DNA from: JBKECO01 sp047974745
GTDB lineage: Bacteria > Bacillota > Clostridia > Lachnospirales > Lachnospiraceae
Direction: 5' to 3'
Assembly (NCBI GenBank): GCA_047974745.1
Contig: JBKECO010000014.1
Location: forward strand, 1 to 64,000
Length of the DNA: 64,000 nucleotides
A model generated the notes under the pieces. That model saw only the letters and a program-made list of their open reading frames with translations. It was not told the DNA's origin and searched no databases. The position numbers were made by a program, and so were the translations under genes. Positions 54,644 through 63,214 of this stretch are shown in pieces; the stretch's first letter is position 1, and every line of letters starts with the position of its first letter.

Positions 54644-56023
54644 CTAGCGGCACATCAGGAACTTGTCCAGATTTTTAAGTCGGTCTCTCAGTGCGAGATA
54701 GGATATGATCCAGCCCGTGATCGCTCCAATCAGTATCGGCAGCGGATAATAAGGCTTTCCAACCTGAGATGCAACGAGGGCTAATACGATCGTAATAATG
54801 CAAAATGCCAGGGGTCCATACATGGATGCTTTATGATCTTCAAAATAATATAAGAAAATGACTGTAAAATACATGCAGAAGGTCGAATACAGACCGATCG
54901 CAAGGACCGTGAACATATTAAGGGCTTGTGAGCTGATGCTCAGATAGGGAAAAAATACATTTGCAAGTATCACAAGTAATACGGTAATGATAAATTGAAC
55001 CTCATATACAAAAAACAGCTGCAGCCGTATCGTGTTCCCCAGTGTATCCTGTTCCTTTTCTATGATCTTATAAGATCCCGAGCTGAGTGCAGATAAATAG
55101 TTGACATATTTTTCAAAAAATACTGTCTCTGTTTTAACAACAAATATAACGAGGGCAGGCATGTTCACCACGATCGCCAGGAACATGGCAAGATCATATT
55201 TCGGTGATGTTCTGAAAATGCTGACCTGTGCCTGCATATCTGAAAAGTTCCAATAAATAACAGAAGATATGTAGAACCCCAGCATATAGGAGAAGCCACT
55301 AACAACGAGCCGTGGAAATCTGCCAAAATATCTGATAAAAGCCATATATTCTCTGTCCGGCTTTCCAAAGGCCTTCAGGCAAACAAAGATCAGCATCATA
55401 TTTGTTGCAAAAAAAGCAAATACAAGTGCACAATAGGCTGCCATGATCAGTTCAAGCCCCAGAACAAAATAGCAGATAAAAAAAGTTGGTATCGACAGCA
55501 ACAGCCCGAGGAAATATCCTCCGGTCACCTTCTTATACTCCTTTAGACCAGAAACAAAGGTGATCAGGTTATAGGCATTGGTCGCAAGTATTCCGAGCCA
55601 GTAATAGACGATCAAAAATTCTATATCCTGAATATCTGTCATATACATTCTGATGCAGAAGAACAGCATGACCATACCCGACAGGATACTTCCGATCGTG
55701 ATGCTCCCAAGAACTGCCGCGCTGATTTTATTCTCTTTACTGCTAAAGATCTGATCTGAGATATAGCGGGACAAAATCGTATTCATGAGTGAGGAGATTA
55801 AGATCGCTGTTAAAAACACATAGGTAAAGGACGAAATAAAGAACATACTCTCCCGTTCACTAGCATGATAATAGTCCATCAGCATCTTTAAAGAAAGAAC
55901 CAGTCCTGCAAATAAGATCGTAGGCCCAATCGTTGTAAAAGCTGCATAAACACTGCCCCAGATATTGGATGCCAGCGTTTCTTTTCCATAAATTTTTCTA
56001 AGTTCAAATCCTATTCCTGCCAT
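54644..56023 (-). CDS. pelG: PelG, inner-membrane exporter of Pel-type polysaccharide
   Basis: This 459-residue protein has about twelve transmembrane helices of the MOP flippase-like class and the characteristic PelG start MAGIGFELRKIYGKETLAS, followed by a hydrophobic run to TIGPTILFAG. Length fits PelG (about 450). In Pel systems PelG moves the polymer across the membrane together with PelD/E/F. I use the ATG at 56023 with GGGGGG upstream, 5 nt past the pelF stop; the frame extends upstream into pelF without a better start. Confidence 0.92.
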   Translation of the reverse strand: MAGIGFELRKIYGKETLASNIWGSVYAAFTTIGPTILFAGLVLSLKMLMDYYHASERESMFFISSFTYVFLTAILISSLMNTILSRYISDQIFSSKENKISAAVLGSITIGSILSGMVMLFFCIRMYMTDIQDIEFLIVYYWLGILATNAYNLITFVSGLKEYKKVTGGYFLGLLLSIPTFFICYFVLGLELIMAAYCALVFAFFATNMMLIFVCLKAFGKPDREYMAFIRYFGRFPRLVVSGFSYMLGFYISSVIYWNFSDMQAQVSIFRTSPKYDLAMFLAIVVNMPALVIFVVKTETVFFEKYVNYLSALSSGSYKIIEKEQDTLGNTIRLQLFFVYEVQFIITVLLVILANVFFPYLSISSQALNMFTVLAIGLYSTFCMYFTVIFLYYFEDHKASMYGPLAFCIITIVLALVASQVGKPYYPLPILIGAITGWIISYLALRDRLKNLDKFLMCR

Positions 56024-56028
56024 ATCAC

Positions 56029-57450
56029 TTACCCCCCATTCAATTGATGATATATCCGATCGTAGCGGTCCAAGCATGATTTCTGGCTGTAGTATGTCTT
56101 CACTCTCTGTTTTCCTGTTTCTCCCATCTTCTTACGAAGCAGTGGATCGCGAATCAGGTCTAATGTAGCTTTTGCCATCTTTACACTGTTCATCACAGGC
56201 ACCACATAGCCTGCTGATCCAAGACTGTCTTCTCCGTCCCCTTCCAATATTCCCCGGCAGTGCCCCACGTTAGTCGTTACGAATGGGATTCCTGCTGCAA
56301 GTCCTTCCAGCAGAGCCAATGGCTGTCCTTCACTAATACTGGATAACAGGAGAATGTCGATCGACGCCAGATAATCCTTTATATTGACCTGGCCGGTAAA
56401 TACAACATCCTGAATATTCATATCCAGAATCAACTTCAGGCATTCCTGGTAATACTGTGGATCCTCTTCATAATTCCCCATCAGATAGAGCTGTGTACCT
56501 GCATCCTGTGATTTTACAATTTCATAGGATAATAGCATTGTCTTTACATCCTTGATCGGTACGATCCTTAAAATAGCACCGATTCTTGTCACACCTTCTG
56601 ATTTGGGAGGTGCAAGCTCTCGCGTCAATTCTTCATATCCATTTGGATCCACACCATTGGGTATGATCTGTATCTTTTCGACGGGACACCCAAGATCCAC
56701 CTGCAATGTCTTATTTACTTCGAATAAGGTCGTCACCAGGGATGCCTGATTGTAAGCCACATAGGAGAGTCTTCTAAAGAACCGGATCCAGGTCTTTTTA
56801 AAAGCACCATCTACCCAGTTCGAACGTATTATATCTTCTTCTCTTTCTCTTGTATAAATACCGTGCTCCGAAAGCAGGAAGGGTTTTTGTTCCACAAAGG
56901 AGGCACAGCTGCCCAAAAGTCCTGCATACCCGGTCGAGAGTGAGTGGTAAATATCCGCCTTTGGTATTTCCTCATTTAAAATTCCGATCACAGGGAAATA
57001 CATGCTCCTATAGTTCCATAAGAACTGATGAAAAACCTTTGTAGAATCCCTCTCTTTGTATTCGGCGAGACAGATCTCGTAAAAATCTTCACCCATAACA
57101 ACATCCACCAGATCGTTTCGATACTTTTGAATAAACGCTAGTGTTTTCCGCCAATCTGCTTTTCCAAGATCACCTACCACCATATTCTCAAGCACTTTGC
57201 GATCCTTCTCATCCAGTCGGATCTCTCTCTTTTTGGTGCGGAATTTATCTTCTCCCAGATAAAAAGTATGGACTTCCTTGATATTTTCAGGAAGTGTATA
57301 CTTATATTCCTTCATTTCTTCTTTCGTAGTTGCCAGTGACCAAATTACAAATTCTGTGTCTTTCATCTGATTACATATCATTTGCACCCAACTGGAAACT
57401 CCCCCCTGAACGTAGGGGTAGCTCCCTTCACAAATTAAGCAAATCCTCAT
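56029..57450 (-). CDS. pelF: PelF, GT4 glycosyltransferase of Pel-type polysaccharide
   Basis: This 473-residue cytoplasmic retaining glycosyltransferase (GT4, GT-B fold) polymerises Pel from UDP-GalNAc/UDP-sugar in known systems. It shows the PelF start MRICLICEGSYPYVQGGVSSW, then LLSEHGIYTREREEDI, IIPNGVDPNGY, and the donor-site segment SSISEGQPLALLEGLAAGIPFVTTNVG with the EX7E glutamates. GGAGG precedes the ATG, and the gene begins 2 nt after the PelA-like gene. Confidence 0.94.
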   Translation of the reverse strand: MRICLICEGSYPYVQGGVSSWVQMICNQMKDTEFVIWSLATTKEEMKEYKYTLPENIKEVHTFYLGEDKFRTKKREIRLDEKDRKVLENMVVGDLGKADWRKTLAFIQKYRNDLVDVVMGEDFYEICLAEYKERDSTKVFHQFLWNYRSMYFPVIGILNEEIPKADIYHSLSTGYAGLLGSCASFVEQKPFLLSEHGIYTREREEDIIRSNWVDGAFKKTWIRFFRRLSYVAYNQASLVTTLFEVNKTLQVDLGCPVEKIQIIPNGVDPNGYEELTRELAPPKSEGVTRIGAILRIVPIKDVKTMLLSYEIVKSQDAGTQLYLMGNYEEDPQYYQECLKLILDMNIQDVVFTGQVNIKDYLASIDILLLSSISEGQPLALLEGLAAGIPFVTTNVGHCRGILEGDGEDSLGSAGYVVPVMNSVKMAKATLDLIRDPLLRKKMGETGKQRVKTYYSQKSCLDRYDRIYHQLNGG

Positions 57451-57452
57451 AA

Positions 57453-59165
57453 TTATACCTCCTTAAAATATATATATGCTTCAGGAGCCATGATCTCAAT
57501 CTTGTAATAGTGATTGCCAATGGATTCGATTACAAGATGATCTGCCGAGTCTATCTGTTTGTCTGTATGATAAAAGAATATCTGCTGCTCATTAAAATCG
57601 CTGCACTTTAACTGGAGTCGTGTCTGATCAGCATTCCATTCATAGCTTATATTTGCATAGCTATTCACAACATCATAGCTTTCCGAAAGTGTTTTTGCCT
57701 GTAAAAAATCTGTTCTGGCTACCAGCTGGTCTTCAAAAATCCCGATCTGATCTTTATCTATATCCCAGCTTGGAGTGATACCATCCACCGTTATCATGGT
57801 GTTGATATCGAATACATGTGCTGTCATTCCATAGGCTGCTATGGCAGAATATTCAAAGAGCAGATTTCCCTGATCCAAATTGTTTCCATAGGTCACAGCC
57901 GGCAGCATGATGTACTTCTCTTTGGATACAAAACCTGACTCATAAGAATCTTCATCCAGATCGACCCGTACTGCTGATATTGCTGTATTTGGAATTTCGA
58001 GGATCGACTCGTCAAAGTAATCACCGGAAAGAACTATGGACTGTACCTGATAATTGACAAAAGACTCCCCGAATTCTTTTAAAAATGTTTCATTGAGAGC
58101 CAGTGTATCGCCCTCGGAATAATTGACTGCATATGCCAGTTCCCCGCTGTACTGCAGTGCTGATTTACCGATCGTACTGAACAGACTATCATTGATTGCC
58201 GGAAAATCCTCCTCACCCGTTGATAGGGCTAGCACAGAGGATACATATTTGATTTCATTTCGAACTGCGATGCCCATGAATTCCGGCCAGATCACATCGC
58301 GGACAAAGGATTCTGTGTCTCTTCCATACAGATCTGCGGTCACTTTATTACTGACAAATGTCACCATTGGAAAATTGTCCAGGTAAACATATCGCTGTCC
58401 AATGACCGGATAGATAAAATCATCACTAACTGCTGCGATCGCACCGGTCAAAAATCCTGCACTTAAGGTATTGTTCAATAAGGTCGAATTGATCATACAG
58501 ATCCTGCCCTTACCTGCATCTCTGCTGTAGATCAATGGAACTTCCGATTCCTCATCTTCTATATAGATCGTCGAGTCCTCTGATATCCGGATCCAGGTCG
58601 AGGCACTAAAATCACCATATGTCAGATATTCACTTTGCACCGGTAAAAATTCATTCACAAATCGAAATTTGTTATAATTCTGCCGGATCGTTTTTTCTCG
58701 GATACCCAGATATGGCCATAAGTAGGAATCCTGATTCCCTTCAGAAAGACCTGCCGCAAATATGACGCGTCCCCCATCTTCGATAAAATCACCCAGCCAT
58801 GCTGTATCCACATAGTCGCTGACCACTTCATCACATAGGATGATCAATGTATGCTCAGGCTGAGTAATATTCGGAATCCCATACTCTTCGAACTGATAAA
58901 AATCAATTTTCAAGTTTTTCAGGAGATTTACTGCATTCCTATAAATGTCTTGATAGATTTCTTTGTCAGGATTCCCAAATACAATGAATTTCTCATTTTG
59001 CTGACGATCGATTTCCGGGTTCTCGATCAATTTGGACCTTGTGATCTCGATGTTCTTGATCGTGATATTTTTACCCCGTTCTTCGTTAAAGTTATAAATC
59101 ATAAAGATTATGCTGACTAGTAGTACAAGGATCAGTAAGTATAATAGTCGTTTAAATGACAGCAT
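57453..59165 (-). CDS. PelA/DUF2194-like membrane-anchored protein
   Basis: This 570-residue protein has an N-terminal membrane helix (about 5-24) and a large outer region. A flavodoxin/Rossmann-like amidotransferase-type domain comes first (about 60-255, with TLIILCDEVV and DGGRVIFAAG). It is followed by GQRYVYLDNFPMVTF, which resembles the DDFP start of DUF2194/PelA-type deacetylase domains but has Asp-Asn instead of Asp-Asp. A C-terminal beta region follows (to the end, MAPEAYIYF). It takes the position of the PelA deacetylase gene of Gram-positive Pel operons. Metal ligands are not clear by eye, so enzymatic activity is uncertain. It overlaps the PelE-like gene by 14 nt. Confidence 0.65.
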   Translation of the reverse strand: MLSFKRLLYLLILVLLVSIIFMIYNFNEERGKNITIKNIEITRSKLIENPEIDRQQNEKFIVFGNPDKEIYQDIYRNAVNLLKNLKIDFYQFEEYGIPNITQPEHTLIILCDEVVSDYVDTAWLGDFIEDGGRVIFAAGLSEGNQDSYLWPYLGIREKTIRQNYNKFRFVNEFLPVQSEYLTYGDFSASTWIRISEDSTIYIEDEESEVPLIYSRDAGKGRICMINSTLLNNTLSAGFLTGAIAAVSDDFIYPVIGQRYVYLDNFPMVTFVSNKVTADLYGRDTESFVRDVIWPEFMGIAVRNEIKYVSSVLALSTGEEDFPAINDSLFSTIGKSALQYSGELAYAVNYSEGDTLALNETFLKEFGESFVNYQVQSIVLSGDYFDESILEIPNTAISAVRVDLDEDSYESGFVSKEKYIMLPAVTYGNNLDQGNLLFEYSAIAAYGMTAHVFDINTMITVDGITPSWDIDKDQIGIFEDQLVARTDFLQAKTLSESYDVVNSYANISYEWNADQTRLQLKCSDFNEQQIFFYHTDKQIDSADHLVIESIGNHYYKIEIMAPEAYIYFKEV

Positions 59166-60057
59166 GATCGTTTTTCCTTTCCCTCCATAGCCTCAGTTTC
59201 TCTACTCCCTCTGAGGAAAGACGAATCGAGTTATCTTGTTCAAGTTCTTCTATGCACTGATAGAATTCTTCTTTTCTTTTCTGATCATATAGAACGGAAA
59301 GTATTTGAAAATATGCCATTTCCCCCTTTTTCTCAACTTTTGTATAAAATGCACTGATCGCTTCTTCTTTTCTGCCGCTAGCAACCAGGTAATAGATATA
59401 ATTGTTTTGTTCCTCCACAGACAAACGGGAGGGATCTCCATCGTATTGCGACAAAAACAGCTCACAATACTGCATCATATACAGGACTTGTTCCTTCTGT
59501 GAGAGCACCTGGCTCCCAATGAATTCAGCAAGTGTTTTCATCATCTGATGAAAGAAAATATCCGATTCCGGCGATTCCTGATACCTCTCCAGTACTTCCT
59601 CCCATTTTTTGCGAAGTCTGCTGCATACCTCCATTTTTGCAGCTGCAACATAATGAGCGGATTCTGAATCGCTGTCATTTTCTGCGTCCAGAACAAATCT
59701 GTAATTGATCGATATATCCTTTCTCAGCTGATCCAGTACCAGTGATCTTTTTTCATGTAGATTACTGATTGCAACAGCATCTGCAACAGGCACTACGTTC
59801 ATTTCCTCAGTCATATAAGGATGGTTCTGTTCCTTTTCGAGTTGAAAACGCCTGACCAGGGATGCCTTGTCGTAGTGATATGATTTTGAACATGCTAGAA
59901 AGAAAGCAATAATTCCATACATTACAAATCCCAGTATTGGGAGAAATATAAAGAATAGGATCATTGTGTCCGGTTGTTTTCGAATCAGCTTATAGATCAA
60001 GAACAGCACGACGCCGATATAGTTTATAATAATCAGGAGCATCAATAGTTCTGACAT
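59152..60057 (-). CDS. pelE: PelE-like membrane protein
   Basis: This 301-residue protein has two N-terminal helices (about 4-22 and 30-53) and a long helical cytoplasmic region that looks like irregular TPR repeats (for example YYLVASGRKEEAISAFYTKVEKKGEMAYFQILSVLYDQKRKEEFYQCIEEL). This is the topology of PelE, which links PelD and the PelF/PelG synthase. Sequence conservation in PelE is low, so the call depends on position between the PelD and PelA-like genes and on topology. It begins 4 nt after pelD. Confidence 0.7.
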   Translation of the reverse strand: MSELLMLLIIINYIGVVLFLIYKLIRKQPDTMILFFIFLPILGFVMYGIIAFFLACSKSYHYDKASLVRRFQLEKEQNHPYMTEEMNVVPVADAVAISNLHEKRSLVLDQLRKDISINYRFVLDAENDSDSESAHYVAAAKMEVCSRLRKKWEEVLERYQESPESDIFFHQMMKTLAEFIGSQVLSQKEQVLYMMQYCELFLSQYDGDPSRLSVEEQNNYIYYLVASGRKEEAISAFYTKVEKKGEMAYFQILSVLYDQKRKEEFYQCIEELEQDNSIRLSSEGVEKLRLWRERKNDHAVI

Positions 60058-60061
60058 ACTC

Positions 60062-62185
60062 TCACGCTCCCTTCAGTTCGTTTGCGGGACTGATCTGATA
60101 ACCCTTACCCTTCATTCGTTCGATCACTGTTCCACTTTCCTGTTTGTTTGAGTTGCTGAGCAGAATATAGACTCCACCATTCCCATCAGAGCCAATATAG
60201 TCCGTCATTCGAAGGGATGACAGTATATCATCCACCTGAGAACCAGTGATCTGACCTTCCATTTTTAACAGACAGTATTCAGCGATCTTCTTTGTCTTTT
60301 TCTCCTCGGCGATCTCGATCATCTCCAGAAAAGCTTCCCACTTCAGCCATCCATTGACTTCGTCATACCGCTCTGCCCTGCGGGCATCCTCATAGGCCAG
60401 TGCCTCCTCAGTCACATCCACGATCAGCATGCGAAGCGTCCGCATAATGTTCAGAAAATAGAGTGACTGTTTTTCGAAGCTGACGGACTTAATGACGATC
60501 ACCGCAAGAATATCATTTCCACGATCAATTGGAATTACATAAGCAGGTTCGTTTTCCCAAACATTGCCAATATAGATCTCTCCATATTTTATTGCATTTA
60601 AGATCGAAGGATAATTATATAGATTCCATGACTTTCCATCCATCACGGAGTCCTCGCTCAATGCATGGATCAATCGAAGGTAACCGGAATTTGGATACAT
60701 TTTATAAACTGCAACTGTTTCCGTTTCTAAAAGTTCGTGTATCACATTCATGAGTTCAGAAAAAATACGCTCCGGCTGCAGGATCAGCAAACGGCTGACA
60801 GTCTCATATAGCTTCGTGATGCCGGTTCTTGATTCCAGTATTCGCTTCTCATATTCTTCTTTTATTTGTACATTTTCTAAGTTCACATTCTTGAGTTCTG
60901 TTAATTCTTCAGATAACATCTCATTATTACGCTGCGTCTCTCTCACTTTTTCACGAAGAGAGGAAAATTGATAGCTGATCAGTATTCCAAAGAATACAAA
61001 GGTAATCACTGCCAGTGAGGCTTCCGCATAGGAATAAAAATTGACCATTCTAAAGATACTTAGTCCTGAGACGATCAGATAGGCTCCTGATGCTAATACA
61101 ATCGAAAACAGGGACTGCTGAACACCATAATAGAGTGCAATAACAACGACGTAGATCAGCAGCCATGGAATCTGTGAAAATAACGGATGTTCCCTGCTGA
61201 CCGAATATAAAGTGAATAAGATCAGGAAAATAAAAAGATTCTCTGCTGTTTTCCGCAGCGGAACTGAAAATCCTTCTCTCTTGTTCTTTGTCTTTTGCTC
61301 ACTTTTGACATATTTGATCTTGGATTCCTGAAACAACTGTTCCAGTGAGTAAAAGTCTACCCATTCCAGTTCGTCTTTAATGATCTGGCATTGAACCAGG
61401 CTTTTGCCTTTCTGCTCTGTGTCCAGACCCTTCTTCTCGGATCCTGTCCTTCCCAGAACTCTCTCGATCCAGTTTCGGATCTCTCGATAGGTGATCGAGG
61501 AGGAAGAAGCAACATGATACAATTCACCCTGTCCAAATTCCGCGACTCTCTTCACAGCCTCAAGAAAATCACCAATATAGATGGGCTGAAATACTTCGTT
61601 CGGACTGATGGATGTTATTTCTTCTTTCTCCACACTCCAGAACAGCCTGCTCAAAAAATCCGTGTTCCCGCTTCGACACTCTGTGTCGAAGATCCAGCTT
61701 GCACGAATGATCGTGACAGGTAACTGAAAGGTCTCTCGATACAGTCCCGCCAGATATTCTCCCTGTGCAAGAAGGGTACCCTTCTTTGTGACCGGTGCCA
61801 TCTTTGAATCTTCATTCGCGTAGTCACTGACAACACCTAGTACCTCTAGCGAGGAAAGGTAAATGAATTTTGCTACATGATACTTTTGGCTTAAGGACAA
61901 CATAATTCTTAATACAGTCAGGTAGTCCTCATTTTCATCTTTCCAGGTCTCTTTGAGATAATAGAGTCCTGCAAAAACGATCACATCCGGCTTTACCGAT
62001 GCCACAATATTTTCCAAAGTAACAGGGTTAACCGTGTACTGATAGAACTGGTGCTTTCGGGCGGGGTCTGTGCTTGCGAGTAATTTCTGATCAGAAATGA
62101 CTGCAACCTCATAATCCTCCTTCTTGAACTTTTCAATCATGGATACTGCAAGAAAATCTTTGCTTCCTACATATAACAATTTCAT
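60062..62185 (-). CDS. pelD: PelD-like c-di-GMP receptor fused to a degenerate SDR domain
   Basis: This protein has 707 residues. Residues 1-290 are an extended SDR (epimerase-like) domain: MKLLYVGSKDFL in place of the glycine-rich loop, Ser112 in YLSSLEVLG, Tyr144 present but the Lys of YxxxK replaced by Leu148, and RASWIFD. About 313-407 hold four membrane helices, 410-455 a coiled coil, 470-610 a GAF domain, and 615-707 a GGDEF-like domain. In the last, RMTD (659-662) keeps the RxxD inhibitory-site motif, while the GGDEF signature has become NGGVY. This is the PelD design: a c-di-GMP receptor, not a cyclase. It is first in the Pel operon; AAGGGGG supports the ATG. Confidence 0.85.
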   Translation of the reverse strand: MKLLYVGSKDFLAVSMIEKFKKEDYEVAVISDQKLLASTDPARKHQFYQYTVNPVTLENIVASVKPDVIVFAGLYYLKETWKDENEDYLTVLRIMLSLSQKYHVAKFIYLSSLEVLGVVSDYANEDSKMAPVTKKGTLLAQGEYLAGLYRETFQLPVTIIRASWIFDTECRSGNTDFLSRLFWSVEKEEITSISPNEVFQPIYIGDFLEAVKRVAEFGQGELYHVASSSSITYREIRNWIERVLGRTGSEKKGLDTEQKGKSLVQCQIIKDELEWVDFYSLEQLFQESKIKYVKSEQKTKNKREGFSVPLRKTAENLFIFLILFTLYSVSREHPLFSQIPWLLIYVVVIALYYGVQQSLFSIVLASGAYLIVSGLSIFRMVNFYSYAEASLAVITFVFFGILISYQFSSLREKVRETQRNNEMLSEELTELKNVNLENVQIKEEYEKRILESRTGITKLYETVSRLLILQPERIFSELMNVIHELLETETVAVYKMYPNSGYLRLIHALSEDSVMDGKSWNLYNYPSILNAIKYGEIYIGNVWENEPAYVIPIDRGNDILAVIVIKSVSFEKQSLYFLNIMRTLRMLIVDVTEEALAYEDARRAERYDEVNGWLKWEAFLEMIEIAEEKKTKKIAEYCLLKMEGQITGSQVDDILSSLRMTDYIGSDGNGGVYILLSNSNKQESGTVIERMKGKGYQISPANELKGA

Positions 62186-62569
62186 AAAGCCACCCCCTTA
62201 ATGAAAAAATGCCAATCCTCTTTCTTCTTTCCAAACCAATTCTTTCCAAACCAACACTTTGCAAACCAATTCCTTCTAAAACAAGTGAACCTTCTTCTCC
62301 TTTCTGAATGTAACAAACATGTGATACTTCTATTGAACTATCACTTTTATTCATTATAATACATATTATTCATATATGAAATAGTTATTTATTTTTTAAC
62401 AATTTTATTTTCATAAATCTGTCTTTATTTATGATTTATTAATTTTGTATTATCAAATCAAACTACATTCCAGTTTCAATCTATACTATAGCACCTATTG
62501 TCATATAATTCCCCACTCGAATGGGTAGTTTTGTGCAAATATACATTTATTGACAATGTCTATTTCCTA
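62186..62569 (-). promoter_or_regulatory. Upstream region of the Pel operon
   Basis: This 384-bp AT-rich region holds a -10-like TATAAT on the minus strand (62353-62358) with no clear -35, a 15-bp tandem repeat in the presumed leader (62227-62286) and a small CCCAT/GTGGG hairpin near 62508-62522. I see no LytTR-type TGTTCCA repeat and no recognised c-di-GMP riboswitch. A 73-codon frame overlaps the pelD start but has no ribosome site. Confidence 0.45.
62227..62286. repeat. 15-bp tandem repeats in the pelD leader
   Basis: Units CTTTCCAAACCAATT (62227-62241), CTTTCCAAACCAACA (62242-62256), CTTTGCAAACCAATT (62257-62271) and one diverged copy (62272-62286). Confidence 0.85.
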
Positions 62570-63070
62570 CTATATTTCTTCGTTAAAGACAGATTCCGTT
62601 TGATCCTGGATCGAATACTTTTTCTCGAAATCTGTTTCAAGCCCTTCAATCACCCTTAGTTCACTCACGATCCTGCCGATTTCTTTATTTGTCAAAAAGA
62701 GATTGTCTTTCATTGCCTGACCATTTCTTTTTGCGTCCTTAATTATCTTACGGATCAAACCGAGAATATCTGACTCGGTTTCCAGTTGCCCGGCTTCCAG
62801 CTGCTCAGCTTCCAATTGCCTGGTTTCCGGTTGTCTGGTTTCCAGTTGTCTGGTTTCCAATTGCCTGGCGGCCATGTGCTCAGGTGTTGATTGCTTTCTA
62901 TTTGCCTGATTTGTCATCCCATGGTCCACAGGCGCATGTCCCTCAACAATATTTTTAACGATCTGCTCTGCGCCCTGTCGGTCCTTGCTGTAAAGATACT
63001 CCAGATCTGTCAGTGTGACTGCTCCTCCACGTTGATATCGTTGATAGATTTCTTTCAGTTTTATGTCCAT
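62570..63070 (-). CDS. Hypothetical protein with pentapeptide-type repeats
   Basis: This 166-residue soluble protein does not match a family I know. The N-terminus is helical and polar (MDIKLKEIYQRYQRGGAVTLTDLEYLYSKD). Residues about 69-98 are six repeats of the (R/E/G)Q(L/P)E(T/A) type, encoded by 15-bp units. The C-terminal third is a charged helix pair (ILGLIRKIIKDAKRNGQAMKDNLFLTNKEIGRIVSELRVIEG). The ATG at 63070 has GGAGGTGG upstream and is preferred to an in-frame ATG at 63103. It is divergent from a GH13 gene and upstream of the Pel operon on the same strand. Confidence 0.7.
   Translation of the reverse strand: MDIKLKEIYQRYQRGGAVTLTDLEYLYSKDRQGAEQIVKNIVEGHAPVDHGMTNQANRKQSTPEHMAARQLETRQLETRQPETRQLEAEQLEAGQLETESDILGLIRKIIKDAKRNGQAMKDNLFLTNKEIGRIVSELRVIEGLETDFEKKYSIQDQTESVFNEEI
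62777..62866. repeat. Six 15-bp tandem repeats inside the hypothetical gene
   Basis: Six full-length units of the GGTTTCCAGTTGCCC type (starting 62777, 62792, 62807, 62822, 62837, 62852). They code RQLET-like pentapeptides, are in frame, and could vary in copy number. Confidence 0.9.
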
Positions 63071-63214
63071 AATGCCACCTCCATGCAGCTTTTCAGAATC
63101 CATTCTATATCAAATATATCGGGTATAAATCTAATTTTCCTGACTGTAAATTTATGATATACTATACCAAATGACAGAATTTGACTAAATCAAACGCAAA
63201 AAGGAGAACATTTT

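Noticed and set aside
62133..62354. 73-codon minus-strand frame overlapping the pelD start
   Set aside because: No ribosome site, and its GLERI-like repeats simply translate the leader's 15-bp repeats.
62186..62569. c-di-GMP riboswitch before the Pel operon
   Set aside because: No GEMM-type conserved blocks could be recognised on the minus strand.
62777..62866. CRISPR-like array
   Set aside because: Units are 15 bp, contiguous without spacers, and code in-frame pentapeptides.
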